64,000 nucleotides of DNA from Alternaria dauci (Eukaryota > Ascomycota > Dothideomycetes > Pleosporales > Pleosporaceae): assembly GCF_042100115.1 (NCBI RefSeq), contig NC_091280.1:1054001-1118000 (forward strand), written 5' to 3'. The position numbers and the translations under genes are program-made. Each line of letters opens with the position of its first letter. Position 1 is the first letter of the stretch. Below the pieces are notes generated by a model. It had not been told where the DNA came from. It worked only from the letters and a program-made list of their open reading frames with translations, and searched no databases. Shown one piece after another: positions 10,050 through 22,957 of this stretch.

Positions 10050-11741
10050 TCAGTCTCCTGAGCCGACTGGGAATGGTGTAAGAGGGAGCTGCTTATCAGC
10101 TCCCGGTGTTCGTGGCGGTAACGGCGAAGGTGTCCTCTGTCTGCTCGGTTGTCGAGCATGGGAACCCAAGGCTAGAGGCGATACTGTTCGCAATGGGGCG
10201 GGCCACGGGGGGCTGAATGGTGTGATGGGTGACATGCGCAGAGGATCAGGCCTTCCTTGGAAGCGTGTAGTGGATCGCCCTCGTGTCGAGCTCTGCGTGC
10301 TTTGCGAGCTACCGCTTGCGTTGCGGGAGTGACTGTTGTAGCTAGGTAGACGTAGTGTTGGTGGGCGACTACTGTTTGCGACAGAGAAGCGACCGCTTGG
10401 GGTACGGGAGAGCGTTGGCACAAGAGGTTGAAGAGGGATGTCGCTTTGTACCGAGTCGGCCCGCGGAATGGTTGTCTCGAGCTTGAGGGTGTGGGAAGTG
10501 CTTGGTCGCGTCGTTGTTCGTGCTGTGCTGGGTCTTGTTACATGGGTGCTGGTAACCGGTCCATTCATGGTCGTGCGCGCAGTGCTGGGTCTTGTCCTAG
10601 TCATAGTGGTAGCCGGACGAGCGATGGTCGTTCGTGCTGTGTTAGGTCTTGTCCTGGTAGTCGCCGTAGCGGGTCGGGTGTTCCCCTGTAGACCAGTTCT
10701 CTGCTTTTGGCGCTCGATATCGAGCGCTCTAGCGTTGGTATAATGGGGTGCTGCTGAGAAGTAATGTGGCGCTAGCAGGGCAAAAAGAGGTCGCATAGCT
10801 GGCAAGCAAGCACATATGATACCAACATTTACCTCCACCGCAGATAACGTCGCATGATCCACGTTGTCGAACGATATATCGGTCGAATTGGCGATATTAT
10901 CCAGAGTATACAGCCGTATAATTGAGACCAGAGTGACGCTATCGATGTCAGCATTTGTTGACCTTGCAATGCCTGGTTTTGCCTTACCTGGCACCCAGCA
11001 CAAACATCGCCACCAAGCCTTCTTTCTGCGATTTAGGTAGATGAAGTGCCCTAACGATGGATAGTGGCATGAGAAAGATCACCACGTCTTGTGCAATATT
11101 TACACCGGCGTTTACAACCCAGATGATGAGCTGATTTATACAACGCCCATCATCGATAGATTTGTCCCATGCAAAGGCGACGGGGCTGCATATGAACACG
11201 CTCGAGAATGTCGCCCAACCCCCATAAATGATGACGACACTGAGCATAGCATAGCAGGCTATACGGAAGCCTCGTGCAGGAAAGATGCGGAGATATTGCA
11301 CAAGGATGGAGATCTTTATGACGGCGAGGGTGAGGTTGTAAACCCAGACGCTTGCCCAAAAAGCCTAACTCCTTGTCAGTTGCGAGCTCCATGGTCTGTC
11401 GAAGGATAAAAGCTTTCAGAAACTTACTGTACGTAGAGTAACTTGCTCATTGACTTCAAGCTGTGACCTGTGTTGACCCAACCCATTCATTACTTGTTCC
11501 GCAGTCAGTACCGCAAGTGCGACAGAAAGAATCTACGCGTGGTCAGCGGAAAGTGTGCACTTTGTGATCCAGGTCTGCCTACCATAGCAACAACGATGCA
11601 TGCATCCTCAAGCCCAGCTCCTTTTGATATTACTAGTCGTGTAAAAAGACGTAGAAACACTATGAGGCCAGAGACGAGTGTGAAAGCAAGTACAATGATA
11701 TTAACCCGGGTACCAGCGGGCGTAGAGCTATCGACATCCAT
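10050..11741 (-). CDS. Fungal rhodopsin-domain (PTH11-like) seven-helix membrane protein with repetitive tail
   Basis: Exons 11741-11583, 11532-11428, 11364-10988 and 10938-10050 give 509 residues. The N-terminal 270 residues are the fungal rhodopsin/PTH11-like membrane domain: helix 1 INIIVLAFTLVSGLIVFLRL-like, then LEDACIVVAMI, a GLGQH block, FWASVWVYNLTLAVIKISIL, the CSPVAFAWDK block, INQLIIWVVNAGVNIAQDVVIFLMP, and a last helix ending in CACLPAMRPLF. There is no CFEM domain in front and no signal peptide. Residues about 275-509 form a hydrophilic, low-complexity tail rich in Arg, Thr, Pro and Ser, which contains three tandem 19-residue units (301-358). Members are plasma-membrane proteins of unclear ligand; some are implicated in surface sensing by plant pathogens. 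The tail is expected in the cytosol. The third intron (10939-10987) joins codon 214 in phase. Confidence 0.87.
10510..10680. repeat. Three tandem copies of a 57-bp minisatellite inside the receptor gene
   Basis: Copies occupy 10510-10566, 10567-10623 and 10624-10680. The last two are most alike; the first is more diverged in its second half. Because 57 is a multiple of three, each copy encodes a 19-residue unit (consensus core RPxTARTT, with TRTRP before it) on the minus strand, so copy-number change would lengthen or shorten the receptor tail without a frameshift. Confidence 0.85.
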
Positions 11742-14700
11742 GATGGCTTCAGTATTAGATGGACGACTCGATAGAACAGAAAGGAGAGCAAAGCCGAAAC
11801 GTAGGACCTGTAAAGGCTCGCATAGCTCAAGCCCTCATCATGGCTAATGCGGAGAAAACGATGAATTAAAATGTTCGTAAGTTGATCGTGATAGGAGATG
11901 CAGTGCGAGGTCGGTAGTACAGTACAAGACTGAGCCAGCCTCGGCAACGAACAGTGCTAGTGAATATGGCTCGTGGAAACGCAGGAAGAACAAGCCCTCA
12001 TTGGTAAGGAAAGTAGGACGACATCAACCCCCCGGACAGCTCAAGAGTGAGACGCAGGTTCCCGACGTTCATGCTGCATTTGGAAGGGCGAACAGGGCCA
12101 ATGTCGCGTGGCATCTCCACAGGCTGGGCACGTTCCTGCAAAAACGACCGTCTCATACGTGACGATAGTCGCAGTATGCAGATCCCGCAGGGCACTGGCC
12201 TAATGGCGCCTTGTGATAACTGGCCAGGCACCAGGTCTGGCAGAGAATGTGCGAAAATAGTCGAAGAAGGGGGTATAATGTCACAACTATACCCTTAGGG
12301 TCAACTCATGGCAGCCACCGTTAGGAAGCGGCCGAATTAGCTTAGCTCTAGGTTAGCATGGCTGAGGCGGTGCTGCGGGACTGTTGATGTCGCGTGTCAT
12401 TGACTAGATGACGCTTTTGACAGATCCGTTTCGAAGGCCTGGAGAGTGTCGTACACATTTGTAAGCATGCCATGTCATGATTCTATAGCGCGTGATTGCA
12501 ATGCCTGTTGCGCGCGAGTGTTGCATGCAGAAAAGCGGTTGGTCCAGGAGAGATGGTGTACCTGCATATCCCGTACTGGAAGTGTAGCAGTTCGGGTAAG
12601 ATGGCGCAAGGCTAACGACCCTGCTGCAGATCTAGCCGAACGCAGACCGTGCACCGAAACTTTGATGGCTTTCTTACGGGTCTGAAACGACTCCAAGGCT
12701 ATCGGCGCGCCCCCCACCATATAGTGTTTTCTCTTAAGACAGCTTGTGGCTATCTCTCACAGTCTTGGTGGATTTGGCGAGAACAGACCCTTGTTGATAG
12801 GCAGTTGACCTTTTTCGGTACCGTTCAAAGCCAAAGGATTACGCGACTAGCTTCGGCAATTTGGAGCTTGTCTTTTGCTCTTTGGCTGGGGCACGACTGT
12901 GGCTAATATTCGGCTGTTCAATCACACATCCGAGTCACGCTGTGCGTGATATACGGCTCATACCAGCCTCAGAGGTTGGTTGAGTTTGGCCGACTGTGCG
13001 CTTTCTTGGCTCACAACCTTCTTTGCATCTTCGGACGATCGGGTGTTACTTTCAAATCTAACGACTCAGGCGGCACGAGTATTGAACAGGAACGATGCAA
13101 ACATTAAGGCAAGCGGACTTTTGAAGCGAGCAAGGAGCCGCATCTCCCCATGGTCACCCCCGTCCGTGAGATCCTGGAGGAGACTCGGTCGCGATTGTAG
13201 CCGTAACACTGCGATATAGGTGCGGCGTCCTAACGTCTGTGCAAGGCCAGCGGAAGAAGCGTCTGTCCAAAAAAGCATCGTCAGGGTGAAGAGTGAAGTA
13301 AGGAGTGAGAGCAGTAAACTTCCATAGTTTGATGAGGTTGGCGTTGGTATTGTGAAGATGGCTGGTCCTCGGTTTGATCGGGCGGAAAAACACTATTCTC
13401 CTATCATGCTGCCAAACGGGTTTTTCTGAAATCAGTAAGGGATTGATCCGTAGAGCAGCTGCATTGGGATGGTGCACAGCCTGCAGAGTTGCATTCGCCG
13501 CGGAAGCTTAGAAACCAAGACGGCAATCCTGGCCGCATTTTGCGGCCTGCAGAGAGGGTGCCGGATCTTCGATATGTACGATGTTCGTGATGGTCACAGG
13601 CACATGGCCATGGATCTCCTCGGTGGTACCCATTAGTGGGGACATGGATCGGTAAATTGCTTGCGAAAAGCTTGGGTGCTTTTTTACATGATGCATAGAG
13701 CACTGGAGGATTGTGGAGAGCCGTCTGAAGGATGGTCGTGTGGTGGTATCGATGGATGCAACACGGAACTTGCACACAAAGCAAGAGCAACACCGATGCC
13801 ATGCTGGTGAAGGACAGGGCTTTGTCCGGGTGCAGTACTGACGACGAGTTCTTTTGGCGTGATAGGACGAGGTAAAGGCGCGCGCACTCCATGCAGGCTG
13901 TAAGAGTAGCTGATAGCTGGTGCCTGGCGCATCCGCGGAGCGAGCACGATGGCGATAATGGCGGAGTGATGGCCTGGCCGGAAACAGCGTCCTCGGATGG
14001 GACACGCTTTGGTAAGGCGACCAAGTGCGCAGGCGGGTGGTGCGGGCGCCAACAAACTCTTCTTCAATCAAGCGGCAAGCCACAAGGATCAACGAAAAGC
14101 AGCGCAGAGCTAGCAATGGGTGTCAAAAATTCCCAGCCGACCCGAAGGCCAACTGGAGCGGTCATAGTTGTAGTTTTCAACTAGCAAAAACGCTACCTCG
14201 GACGAATCCTCACTGGTAAGCGTAAAGCCCGAGCACTTGGATGCAGACGAAAGTGGAGGACGAGGGCGGGCGAGGTTAAATACTGCCAGCAGGGGCGCTA
14301 GGGACTTGGCGCGCTAGGATCACATGACCGCGCACGGCTGTCGGGTCGCGGGTCAACGCCGGCGAGGGCGCGTTCGACCAATGGCAGGGCCGCAGTCCAG
14401 CAAAGGTGGAGCTAGGCAGCAATTCACGTTTTTTTCTCAGCGCTGCACAGGGTCTTGCTCTGTGGTTTCACAGGCACAAACACACTTCAAACCCGAGACC
14501 TCACCTGCATTGGTCCACCCATCTGCTCATGAACACGTCCAGCCTAGCTGTAGCTCTCCCGAGCATGCTATGCACGCGGTCCAAGCTTACACGAATTATT
14601 CCCAACCTACCAATACGAGTCAGAAGTGCGGCATGAGCGAGCGCCGCTCTTACGCGCGGTATGCGCACGTTTCTATGAGAAGACACTTGCGCAGTCAGAG

Positions 14701-15732
14701 AACCTAGATACAGCCGCGATGCTGAGAGGACGGAGAATTTGCAGGCTCGGTCCTTCGGCCATGCAAGAGTCGAGCTCAAGCATTATTTTGCGCACTCCCT
14801 CCACACCGTCCAGAAGATACACTAGTCGTTGTCGCTTACACTGACAAACTAGCTCCCTGCATTGCATTCAAGATATACAGACAAGCAACGTCAATATTAC
14901 TCCCGCCACCAGTAGTAGCAAGGACTCCCGCAGCTTCTCCACTTACCTTGGGTCCGCCACTACGCCCACAGTATTGAGTACGAAGGATCACATACATGGG
15001 CCTCGAGGCCAATCGCCATCTTTTCCTATTGGACCCGCATGCAGAGTGCTCACAGAGAACAGCAATCGGAGACGAGGTAAACAAAGCTTTGGGTACACGA
15101 CCGACCTATGGATATGCACGTCCGAGTCAGAACTGGAGCCCTTGGAATCCATGATTGCTGCGGAACTCCGCTCCGTGCACTGCCAGCTGCAGTATGGTCC
15201 AGTATAGGTCAGGAGTCGTAACGGCTTTGTTGTACCTTCCGCGGTACCTGTTGGTCGCCAAAGTTGGGCTAAGGGCCGATCCAACTCCCGAGTCGTTTCG
15301 GTACCAAACGCCGATCATGTTCGAAACGAAGTTTCGCTTATGGAAATGCATGAAGACGTAAACATAGGATATAATACATGTATCTGCTCCTGCTGTGTGA
15401 TACCCTGTGCTTGCCTTTCCTGCACTCGTGTCTACTTCGCTAAACGTCATATTCACCATCACTACCACTGGTACCACTGCTCACAAAGGCATCACATTTG
15501 TCAAAATTCTAGATTCTGCGTCGCCTATTACCTCCCTTGTGCCTCTGAGGGGATCTGCCAGCCGATAGGATACGGCAGGGTCCTTTCCTTATCAGGGAGC
15601 CTGGCTACCTTGGACAGCAGCAAGCCCGACTTCTAATACTCCTTCCGATGGGAAAGATCACTTTCACTCGCATGTATGTGTCTGCCCCATCTCCCACTAA
15701 ACCTTCTCAACTTCATTTGGAAACAGAGGGGC
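11742..15732. other. 4-kb gene-poor region
   Basis: Neither strand has a frame that I can connect to a family. The longest open frames (about 13404-14116, minus) exist in two or three overlapping registers at once and have no consistent codon preference, which is typical of non-coding DNA. A GC-rich patch with CCAAT (near 14378) lies at 14200-14420 and could be a promoter, but no gene follows it convincingly. No transposase, integrase or long terminal repeat is visible. Confidence 0.5.
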
Positions 15733-18278
15733 TTAGAAGGAGAAGAACTCATGCGTCGGTTGATGTAGCTCTACAGGGGTATCGGGTACCGACTGTTGCA
15801 CCACCGGAAGCTCTCTCCGGTTCCAAAGACCTGAAATGTCGACAGCGTACCGTCTGGCCAACCCCTCGAAACAGCTCAGAGCTATGCGATGCGCACGCTC
15901 CGCCACCGGCCCCTTCATCATCTGCAGCCAGCGGATTGCAGTCGTAACACAATGAATCATCTTTGCTGCCTCACAAGACGTTGATGTGGGATGTGAGAGA
16001 CCAAGAAGACAAACAGAGACAGCTTGCATGATATGGTGCACAAGGCACCACCAAGGGCACTGCTCATACAGCTGAGGACTGTACTCATCCGGAAGACAAG
16101 CGACAATCGTGCTTGCAGCCTCGATGCAGCTATCCGCCATGCGTATCGAGAAGCGTGCATCGTTGGCATCCCTCCACGGCTGCCGCCTCGCTGTCAGATA
16201 TGGGCGTGTGAGCAGTATCCGCGCGCTGCAAAGCTGGAACCGAAGAAGCATGCGTTCACGACCAGACACATCAAGCGGTGTGCCCAACGGTTCATCTGGT
16301 CTCATCTCCTGAGGTAACGATGAAGTCCACTGATCGAGACGCTGGCTCAAGAGAGTGGTATCGTGTTGGATATCGGTTGGCGACCGGATCATCGTACCTG
16401 CCGAGTAGAGGGACGTGAGAATGTTCTGAGTTATGATGGACAGTTGAACGACAGCTCTAAAGTATAACCCGGAGTTGGCATGTGTTCTCCTTGGCGGAAT
16501 CGTCGTTTGAGGAGCATTTGGAGCGATATTCGAAGAGCCGGAAAATATGGCAGAGGTTGAAGACGATGCGTTCGCCGTATGCATGTCGTGTGCCGTGTCC
16601 ATTTCCCCTGGTGGCTCTTCTTCTTCTTCCGAAACTGCCACGGGCAATGGGACTGAGCAGCAAGAATCCACGATAATGCTAGGCCGGCCGGTGATGATAC
16701 TGAGCGTTCTTTCAAGAGAGTATAAACTCCACCATATTTGTACCAAAGTCTGCCGTTTAGAAGCGCTCGCGCAAGGATCTTCGTTCCGTACGTGAAGGCC
16801 GAGGGAAAAGGCTGAACGAAGAGCCACCCCAACAAGTGTCCAAGCACTATGATGGTCAGCAAGACTGATTTTGGAAAGACTTATACCTTCTGACCGAGAC
16901 TCACCGACTAACCTGTCCGACGCTTAGCCAGTAAAACGCGAGAAGACCCAAGCCTTGAATTCGCGGCACATCAGCATGCGTAGTCAAGGAAGCTTCGTTC
17001 ATCCCAAAAGCCCGCGCCCTAGCCTGGAACACATTGGCGTCTCCCATCAGCCAGTCCTTGTTGTAGAGATACGAATAGTTTGCACCGATGGCGAAGACAA
17101 GATTCAAGATGGCCAGCCATTTGAGATTGAGACGTGGGGCGTTCCCCGCGCGCAAAGCCGTAAAGTACACGCGAGCTTGTTCTTCAAAGCTGCGCGGCAG
17201 AATCGGGAAAGAGTCGTGCACCCTGAGCATGTAGCATCGTATCAAGTGCTCCGCGAAGTCCGGCTGGGGCAGTTCGTATGGATCCACGTAGAAGTTGACA
17301 CTCACATCCTCACGGTCGGTCCAGAAGCTGAACGAACTTATCCGCTCGCTGCCTGAGACAACGGAAGGACGACGTGGAGGCTCGGATCCAGACCACTCTG
17401 CATCCATTCTTTCGCGTTGGGCTAGCACCACTGCACGCAACCATTGTACTTCGGAACTCTTTCCAATGAACCCCGTTGACCGGGCTTCGTCTTTGCTGTG
17501 CAAGTCTTCGTCCAGCAGGTCCAGGGCCTCAGTCTCATGATGCTCAAAGTATTCAGTACCACTGAATTCTCCGCTTCCTTGTGAGCCACGCCTGTCGTCC
17601 ACGTCAAGATGTGATGGTGTTGGTGTCGGAGTGAGCCTATTGTCAGACAGGTCTTCATCGATCTGACCCGTGTGAGTATTTCAACGTTACCCATTGCGCA
17701 ATAGCGATTTTAACCAAACTCACCTCATCCAGGATATCAGTAATGCGGTCCCCGTCTTCGGCGCTTACACGGTCTTTTATATCCTTAAGAAACTCTGCTA
17801 ATTGGTGGCATTGCTCGGTGACGCTTTAGTCGTCAGCAGTGCGAAGGGAACAGATTAGGGGCTGAACAGACATTTTCAAACGATCTTTCCGAGGCAGGAT
17901 ATAGACGCACTCGCGATTCGTCGTCGCGCAATGCTTGCACCTTGGCTTCTCGCCGGTACATTTGATCTTGTGGGAGCGACACTAAAGGTGCCACCGTTAG
18001 AACTCGTACCAAATCAGACTGACATCAGCCTATCAGATGAGGAAGACGCCTCGTAATACCACAAAGGCTTATAAACCCGGTCACCAATCGCTGCCGTTGG
18101 ATACCGGTGCGCGACTCGAACTTACTCCGGTACAGGCACGTGGAACTCGACGCCTGTCTTTCTGCCCGCCCTGCCTCTGTTCAACTCTTTGCAATCGTGG
18201 AATTGCAACCTTCCCTTGCCCAGACACGGAGATTCCATAGTTCGTTTGATAAGGGTGCTCGGGGGCGTTTGATGCCAT
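15733..18278 (-). CDS. Zn(II)2Cys6 fungal transcription factor
   Basis: Five exons, 18278-18126, 17981-17872, 17823-17724, 17662-16905 and 16846-15733, give 744 residues. The zinc cluster is complete: C49, C52, C59, C66, C69 and C76 (CX2CX6CX6CX2CX6C, reading ACTG/CRSHKIKC...CKHC). The first intron falls between the second residue pair, exactly before C52, so only the spliced form makes the DNA-binding domain. After it comes DRLK, a linker and a short coiled coil (TEQCHQLAEFLKDIKDR). The fungal-specific regulatory domain (PF04082 type) spans about 190-500, with DPYELPQPDFAEHLIRCYMLRVHDSFPIL, LAILNLVFAIGANYSYL and SAFSLGLHVRNED. An acidic run EEEEEPPGE follows near 440. Intron 2 uses the uncommon donor GTCTGT. 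Nuclear regulator; targets cannot be told from sequence. The start chosen is the only ATG in frame before the basic patch. Confidence 0.9.
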
Positions 18279-21038
18279 GATTTCAGGGCAGTGTACCGTG
18301 AATCGCCGTGGAATTGTTGTACGAGAGACCAAACGTTGGTTCGGGATAGGTGAAGGCGACGCGACAACAAGGCGAATAATCCGAGAACTCCAGATTATGG
18401 CAGCTGCCCGAGATCGACTTCAATCGCGTGCGGGTTCGACCTAGCGGACGCCATCGATCCAAACTTGGGCATGGAAGACTATCCACAGGAGCCCGCTGGA
18501 TCCTGGGGTGGACACACATGGCCCTGGTCACTGCTGGACGTCTATTAAGCTATAGTTTGTGGTTCTTTACAGCTCGATCGGAAATTCCAACGGAACCCTT
18601 CACCGTGGCCAATGAGCGCGATGGCTGTAGCCTTGGCTCCGGCCCTGGCCCCTACATGTTTGTCATGACGAATTATTGTGGGCTGATGTTAACCTTTTCC
18701 TATTATACATGCTGACTGAAGACCGTGGAGCCAACTGGCATCGTTTCGATACCATCGGGGATTCGGCACTTGCAAAATCGAGACGCTGCCCAGGTGGCTT
18801 TTCCCCCGGGCCCCAACCACACGCTGTGCAGCCGCCTGTTCACTAGGATACCTCATCAGGACTTGGCCTTCCTCAACGCTGTGGTCAGACCACTTCCTGT
18901 GCGGCTACCAATGTCTACTGTACCAGTATCGCCATGAACCAGGATTCTATGCGACCCGCGAAAGCAAATGGGCAGGCAGGCAGGCAGGCAGGGTCTATTA
19001 CTGCATGTCGCCGAATAGTCACGTTTTTGGTCCTGACAGGTACAGACACGCCGCATGGGAAAGGAGCACCGCTGGACCACGTAATGCCTGTTCAGCGACA
19101 GTGGGAGCACACAATTCGTGCTCTCGTGGGTCTTTGGGCTTTAGCAGGTATTTTCCGGCCCTGTAATACAATCGGACGTGTCAGTAGTGTTGCGGGGCAT
19201 ACTGACTCGACGTACAGGACCGCGATAGCACCCTTCTTACTCTGAGTCTGGAACACCTCGAAGAATTGAAGGACGTTTCGGCTCTGCGGAACTGTGTCAC
19301 AAGATGGCATCCAAGTGAATCGCTACTTATGGCGAACGCGACTTGTTCAGCCTGGCTTTTACTCTTTCCTCGAACCGACTAGCGAGCATGCTTAGCGTTG
19401 ACATGTCGATTTAGGGCACATCGTACCTTCACACCCTCTTTGTCGTGTCCTAGACAGCCGCATCGAGAGATCATATACGCGAACGTTGAGTCGGGCCTTT
19501 TGGCCGGGAACCTGATGTAAACAAAGTCTATTCGTATTCGCCCGTCGCAATAGGTGAGTTCCTAGGTAATCGTCGTCTTGCTCGGGGTGCGGAACGAGCA
19601 TAATACTAATTTGACTCAAGGCCTGCATCTGGAGTGTATCAAACCTTATGAAATCTGAAGTCGATGCATGATGTCGGGCATCCGCAGTAATGCCAGCCAA
19701 TGGTAAATTCGCCAGCATCAGCCTTGCACGTGTGGTCTGTCATCAAAAGCCCCACATGCCCGTTGTGAAAGCGACTCATTGCCAAACAAGAACTCGTGTC
19801 TTGATCTGGAAGACCTATCGCATGGTCACAGCAATGCGATTGCCTCATTCCCGGTGTCGCCGCATCGACTAGAAAAACTTCTGTCAGTTCCGTGCGTCTT
19901 TACAGCGCTTTGGCACGTACGCAAGGCCTGAGGCGGTAATTTTGGTACCTAGAGCTTTCCGCCGATCTAAGCGCGCGTGCGCCGATCTGGAAACGCCTCG
20001 CTGTCGCTCACTTCGCTTCGACTCGTGTGCATTGTACAACACTGCACGGCAGATACGGTAGACTTGGTCAGTAGTCCTGCGCCATCATCATAAAAGATGG
20101 TGATAAGGCTTTGACCGTGCAGCGCAGAATCTTGCTCCCTGGCAGCCATCGTCGATCTGATTAAAAAAAAAAAGATCGCCAGATCCCAATCTTGGAATAG
20201 CTAGCTGTCCTGGATCCGACTTTCAAAAGTCTGGATGACACCAGCTAGTCGCCCGCGTCCAACACACATCCGCTCTTCCTCCCGCACGGTAACTAATCAA
20301 CGGCCATTGTCTTCACATGTCCCCATCAATGGTCGCATACTCTCTGTAATGATTTCTACGCGATCCTCGGCCCGTTACTCCCTAGGGCAAACTCCATTGC
20401 CCTCTTGCAACGGGTACCGGAGATGCATCATACGCCAACTCAGTATTGCTGCGTGTGAGCCTGCGGACGAGTCAAGAGAAGAACCAAGACCACGGTCGCG
20501 TCACCGGACACTTCCCATCTTCAGTGCTTGGTTCACACTTGGTGGCGCCCTCCCCGCAATTTCTCTGTCAAACAGTACTTGCGATTCAGTTTTTCCCATT
20601 GTTTTTAGCCGCGCCAAAAGAAGCCATCTACAACGGTCACTTTGCATGAACTCGTTTGTGGGCAAAGATCTGGCAATTTGACACCACCCATTTGGAATCC
20701 ATTCTGAATTTCTCGGTTTCGGATTTGGGGGCTGAGCTTGGGATAGCGATCTGGGATCGAGATGCAACCACCATCTTACTCGAGGCGTGCAGTGGTTGTT
20801 AGTCTCTATTGAGCCTGCGACCGAGACTAGTACTGTATGCACGTCGTATCATGCTTGCAGCGGTCGAACAATTTCAAGTTCCCGCGGCAAGGCCACAATG
20901 TAGCAGCCTCGACGAGAACAAGACAAAGTTTAGACCCCCGGCTGCATCGCTTGACAATAATTTACTCCTGCCGCTTCGAGAACATAGCATGGTATAGTAG
21001 TGGTTGTGATTGTATGCAAGGACGGGGCTATCAAAGTG
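18279..21038. other. 2.8-kb gene-poor region
   Basis: The left part is the upstream region of the transcription factor and the right part the 3' flank of the P450. I find no coding frame with family resemblance. A GGCA tetranucleotide run (about five units) lies at 18970-18992 and a run of 11 A at 20163-20173. Confidence 0.5.
18970..18992. repeat. GGCA tetranucleotide microsatellite
   Basis: About five and a half perfect units of ggca/cagg in the intergenic region. Confidence 0.85.
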
Positions 21039-22736
21039 TTATGGCCCCCACTTCACATCCTTCAATTTGAGTTTCATACCATTTCTTGGTTTACTGGTCA
21101 GTGTACCACCCACGACAATCTTTGCTTTAGGATCTGCCATATCCATCTCGAAGCTCCCCACGAATGCCGCAACAAGCGACCTCATCTCGGCCCGCGCGAA
21201 TCTCTCTCCAATACAACCCCTCGGACCATGTAGAAATGTTAAGAAACTATAGTTGCTCTCTGCTCCACCGTTCATCGTCGCGCGACCAGTCTTCGTGTCC
21301 AGCCAACGCTCAGGCACGAAGTCTTCAGCATCTGGTCCCCAAAGCTCCGGGCTTCGGTTGATCGCCCACGGAACGATCCAAAACATGGTGCCACTGGGTA
21401 TGACATAGCCGCACACTGTCGTGCCCCTCACAGCGACGCGCGATGTGAGGGGTACCGGAGGGAAGAGTCGGAGGACTTCGTTGCAGACACAGTTGAGATA
21501 GGGCATGCTTTCCAAAAGTCTGGCGACATCGAACTTCGCGCTTGAAAGCACAGCTGGGTCGGGAATATACTCGTGGATCTCGGAGCGGAGCCGAGCCTGA
21601 ACGGCTGGGTGTTGGGCAAGCAGGTAAGAAGCCCAGGTCAGTGCAGAGGATGTGGTTTCGTGACTGCCTTGGTTAGCTATGCGTCAGGGCAACTCGCAAT
21701 TTGGGTATACTGACCCTGCTGCTACAAAGGTAAGAAGTTGGTCCACAAGGTTCTTGTCCGACTGATTATCAGCGCGTATCATGATGGACAAAATATCGCA
21801 ACTCTCTTGGCCCTCCGCCTTCTCACACTTTATCTTCGTCCCTCTTTCTACCAAGAACTCCGAACATATCCTTCGCAAGTTCCCGGTTGTAATCACCACC
21901 CTCTCATGCAGCCTCCACGGCAGCATGCTCACCAGCCATGGTGGTAAGATAACGTTGGCAAGATAGTATAGTACCTTCTCGGTCGTCGGCTCAAGAATCT
22001 CCTGGTAGTTTTTTGCCAGCTCGTCGTCCTTGTTGTGCAAAGACCCCAAATCCCAGCCCATTCCGGCAATACCAATGATATCCAGCGTGACCCGTGTGGC
22101 ATAATAACAGACATCCAACACACTGTCTGGTTGCGCGCCAAGATCTTTCTTCACCACGGCGCAGCACTCTATCGATTTCCTCCAGAATACCGGATACAAC
22201 TCCTTGATATGTTGGAAACGAAATGCAGGCAGGATGCTCTTCCGCTGCCGCACATGCTCCTCTCCTTCACTCATCAACAATCCCTCTCCCAGGAATCGCT
22301 TTATGAAGTTACCACCAACGCGCGGCTTCTCGAAATCATAGCACTTGTGTACCAAGATATCTGCCAACGCTGCCGGCGTCGTCGCAAGGAGTTTTGTGGT
22401 ATGCAGGAATCCCCGCCTGAGAATGATACCCTTGTTAGGTACCGTATTCATCGTGCGAACCTGCCAGTCTCGACTCGGCTGACGTTTCTTCAAGAACAAC
22501 CGTCCATGGCCAAATAACGGTATGAAACCTCCAGGCTGCGGTAGCTTACATAGAGGGCTAAGGAAGAAGGGGTATAGGAGCCAGTTGTAGAAGATAAGGA
22601 CACTATTGTGAAGGATGGTGAGCGTGAGCCAGTAGGCCTTCAGAGAGGTTTCCGGAAGAGTATTGGCAAACAGAATGTATGCGGCAATTGCTTCAATGGC
22701 TGGGAAGATAAGACAGTTTGCAAGGTTGAACTTCAT
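21039..22736 (-). CDS. Cytochrome P450 monooxygenase, microsomal type
   Basis: Two exons, 22736-21715 and 21663-21039, give 548 residues. Hydrophobic segments at residues 7-25 and 40-60 form the ER anchor, followed by the Pro-rich hinge (LPQPGGFIPLFGHG). The I-helix oxygen-binding motif AAGHETTSS is rebuilt exactly across the 51-nt intron. The K-helix EVLR and PERW (FVPERW) are present, and the haem loop FLHGPRGCIGERFAR has the ligand Cys at 491. All catalytic landmarks are intact, so an active monooxygenase is expected. The pattern GEGLLMSEGEEHVRQRKSILPAF is shared with CYP4/CYP5-like fungal P450s acting on fatty acids, alkanes or secondary metabolites, but the substrate cannot be named. Its neighbour downstream is the transcription factor region, upstream the alpha/beta hydrolase on the same strand. 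Confidence 0.93.
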
Positions 22737-22880
22737 GGTTGCGTTGTTATGTAAAGTACACCAAGGAAGAAAATACCGCGGCCTTCTTATTAGTAAATGC
22801 TTTATTCCTTCTTCTAGTCTACTGTTTGCGTTGCGAACTAGTATAATTATACGACCTCCCAGCCAGCTAGCACACAGCCC

Positions 22881-22957
22881 TGATGTCCTTCACTCCAAAG
22901 TCCTTCGCCCCAATGTCCTTCACCCCCAATGACCCCCATTCTAACGTCCCTCATGAT
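22881..22957. repeat. Imperfect tandem repeat, about 15-16 bp unit
   Basis: Five diverging copies of a unit close to aatgtccttcacccc follow one another between the P450 start and the hydrolase 3' end. The copies drift in the last two units. No coding role is apparent. Confidence 0.65.

Noticed and set aside
13404..14116. Minus-strand frames of about 200 codons in the gene-poor block
   Set aside because: Three registers are open at once over the same bases and none resembles a known protein, which suggests low stop frequency by chance.
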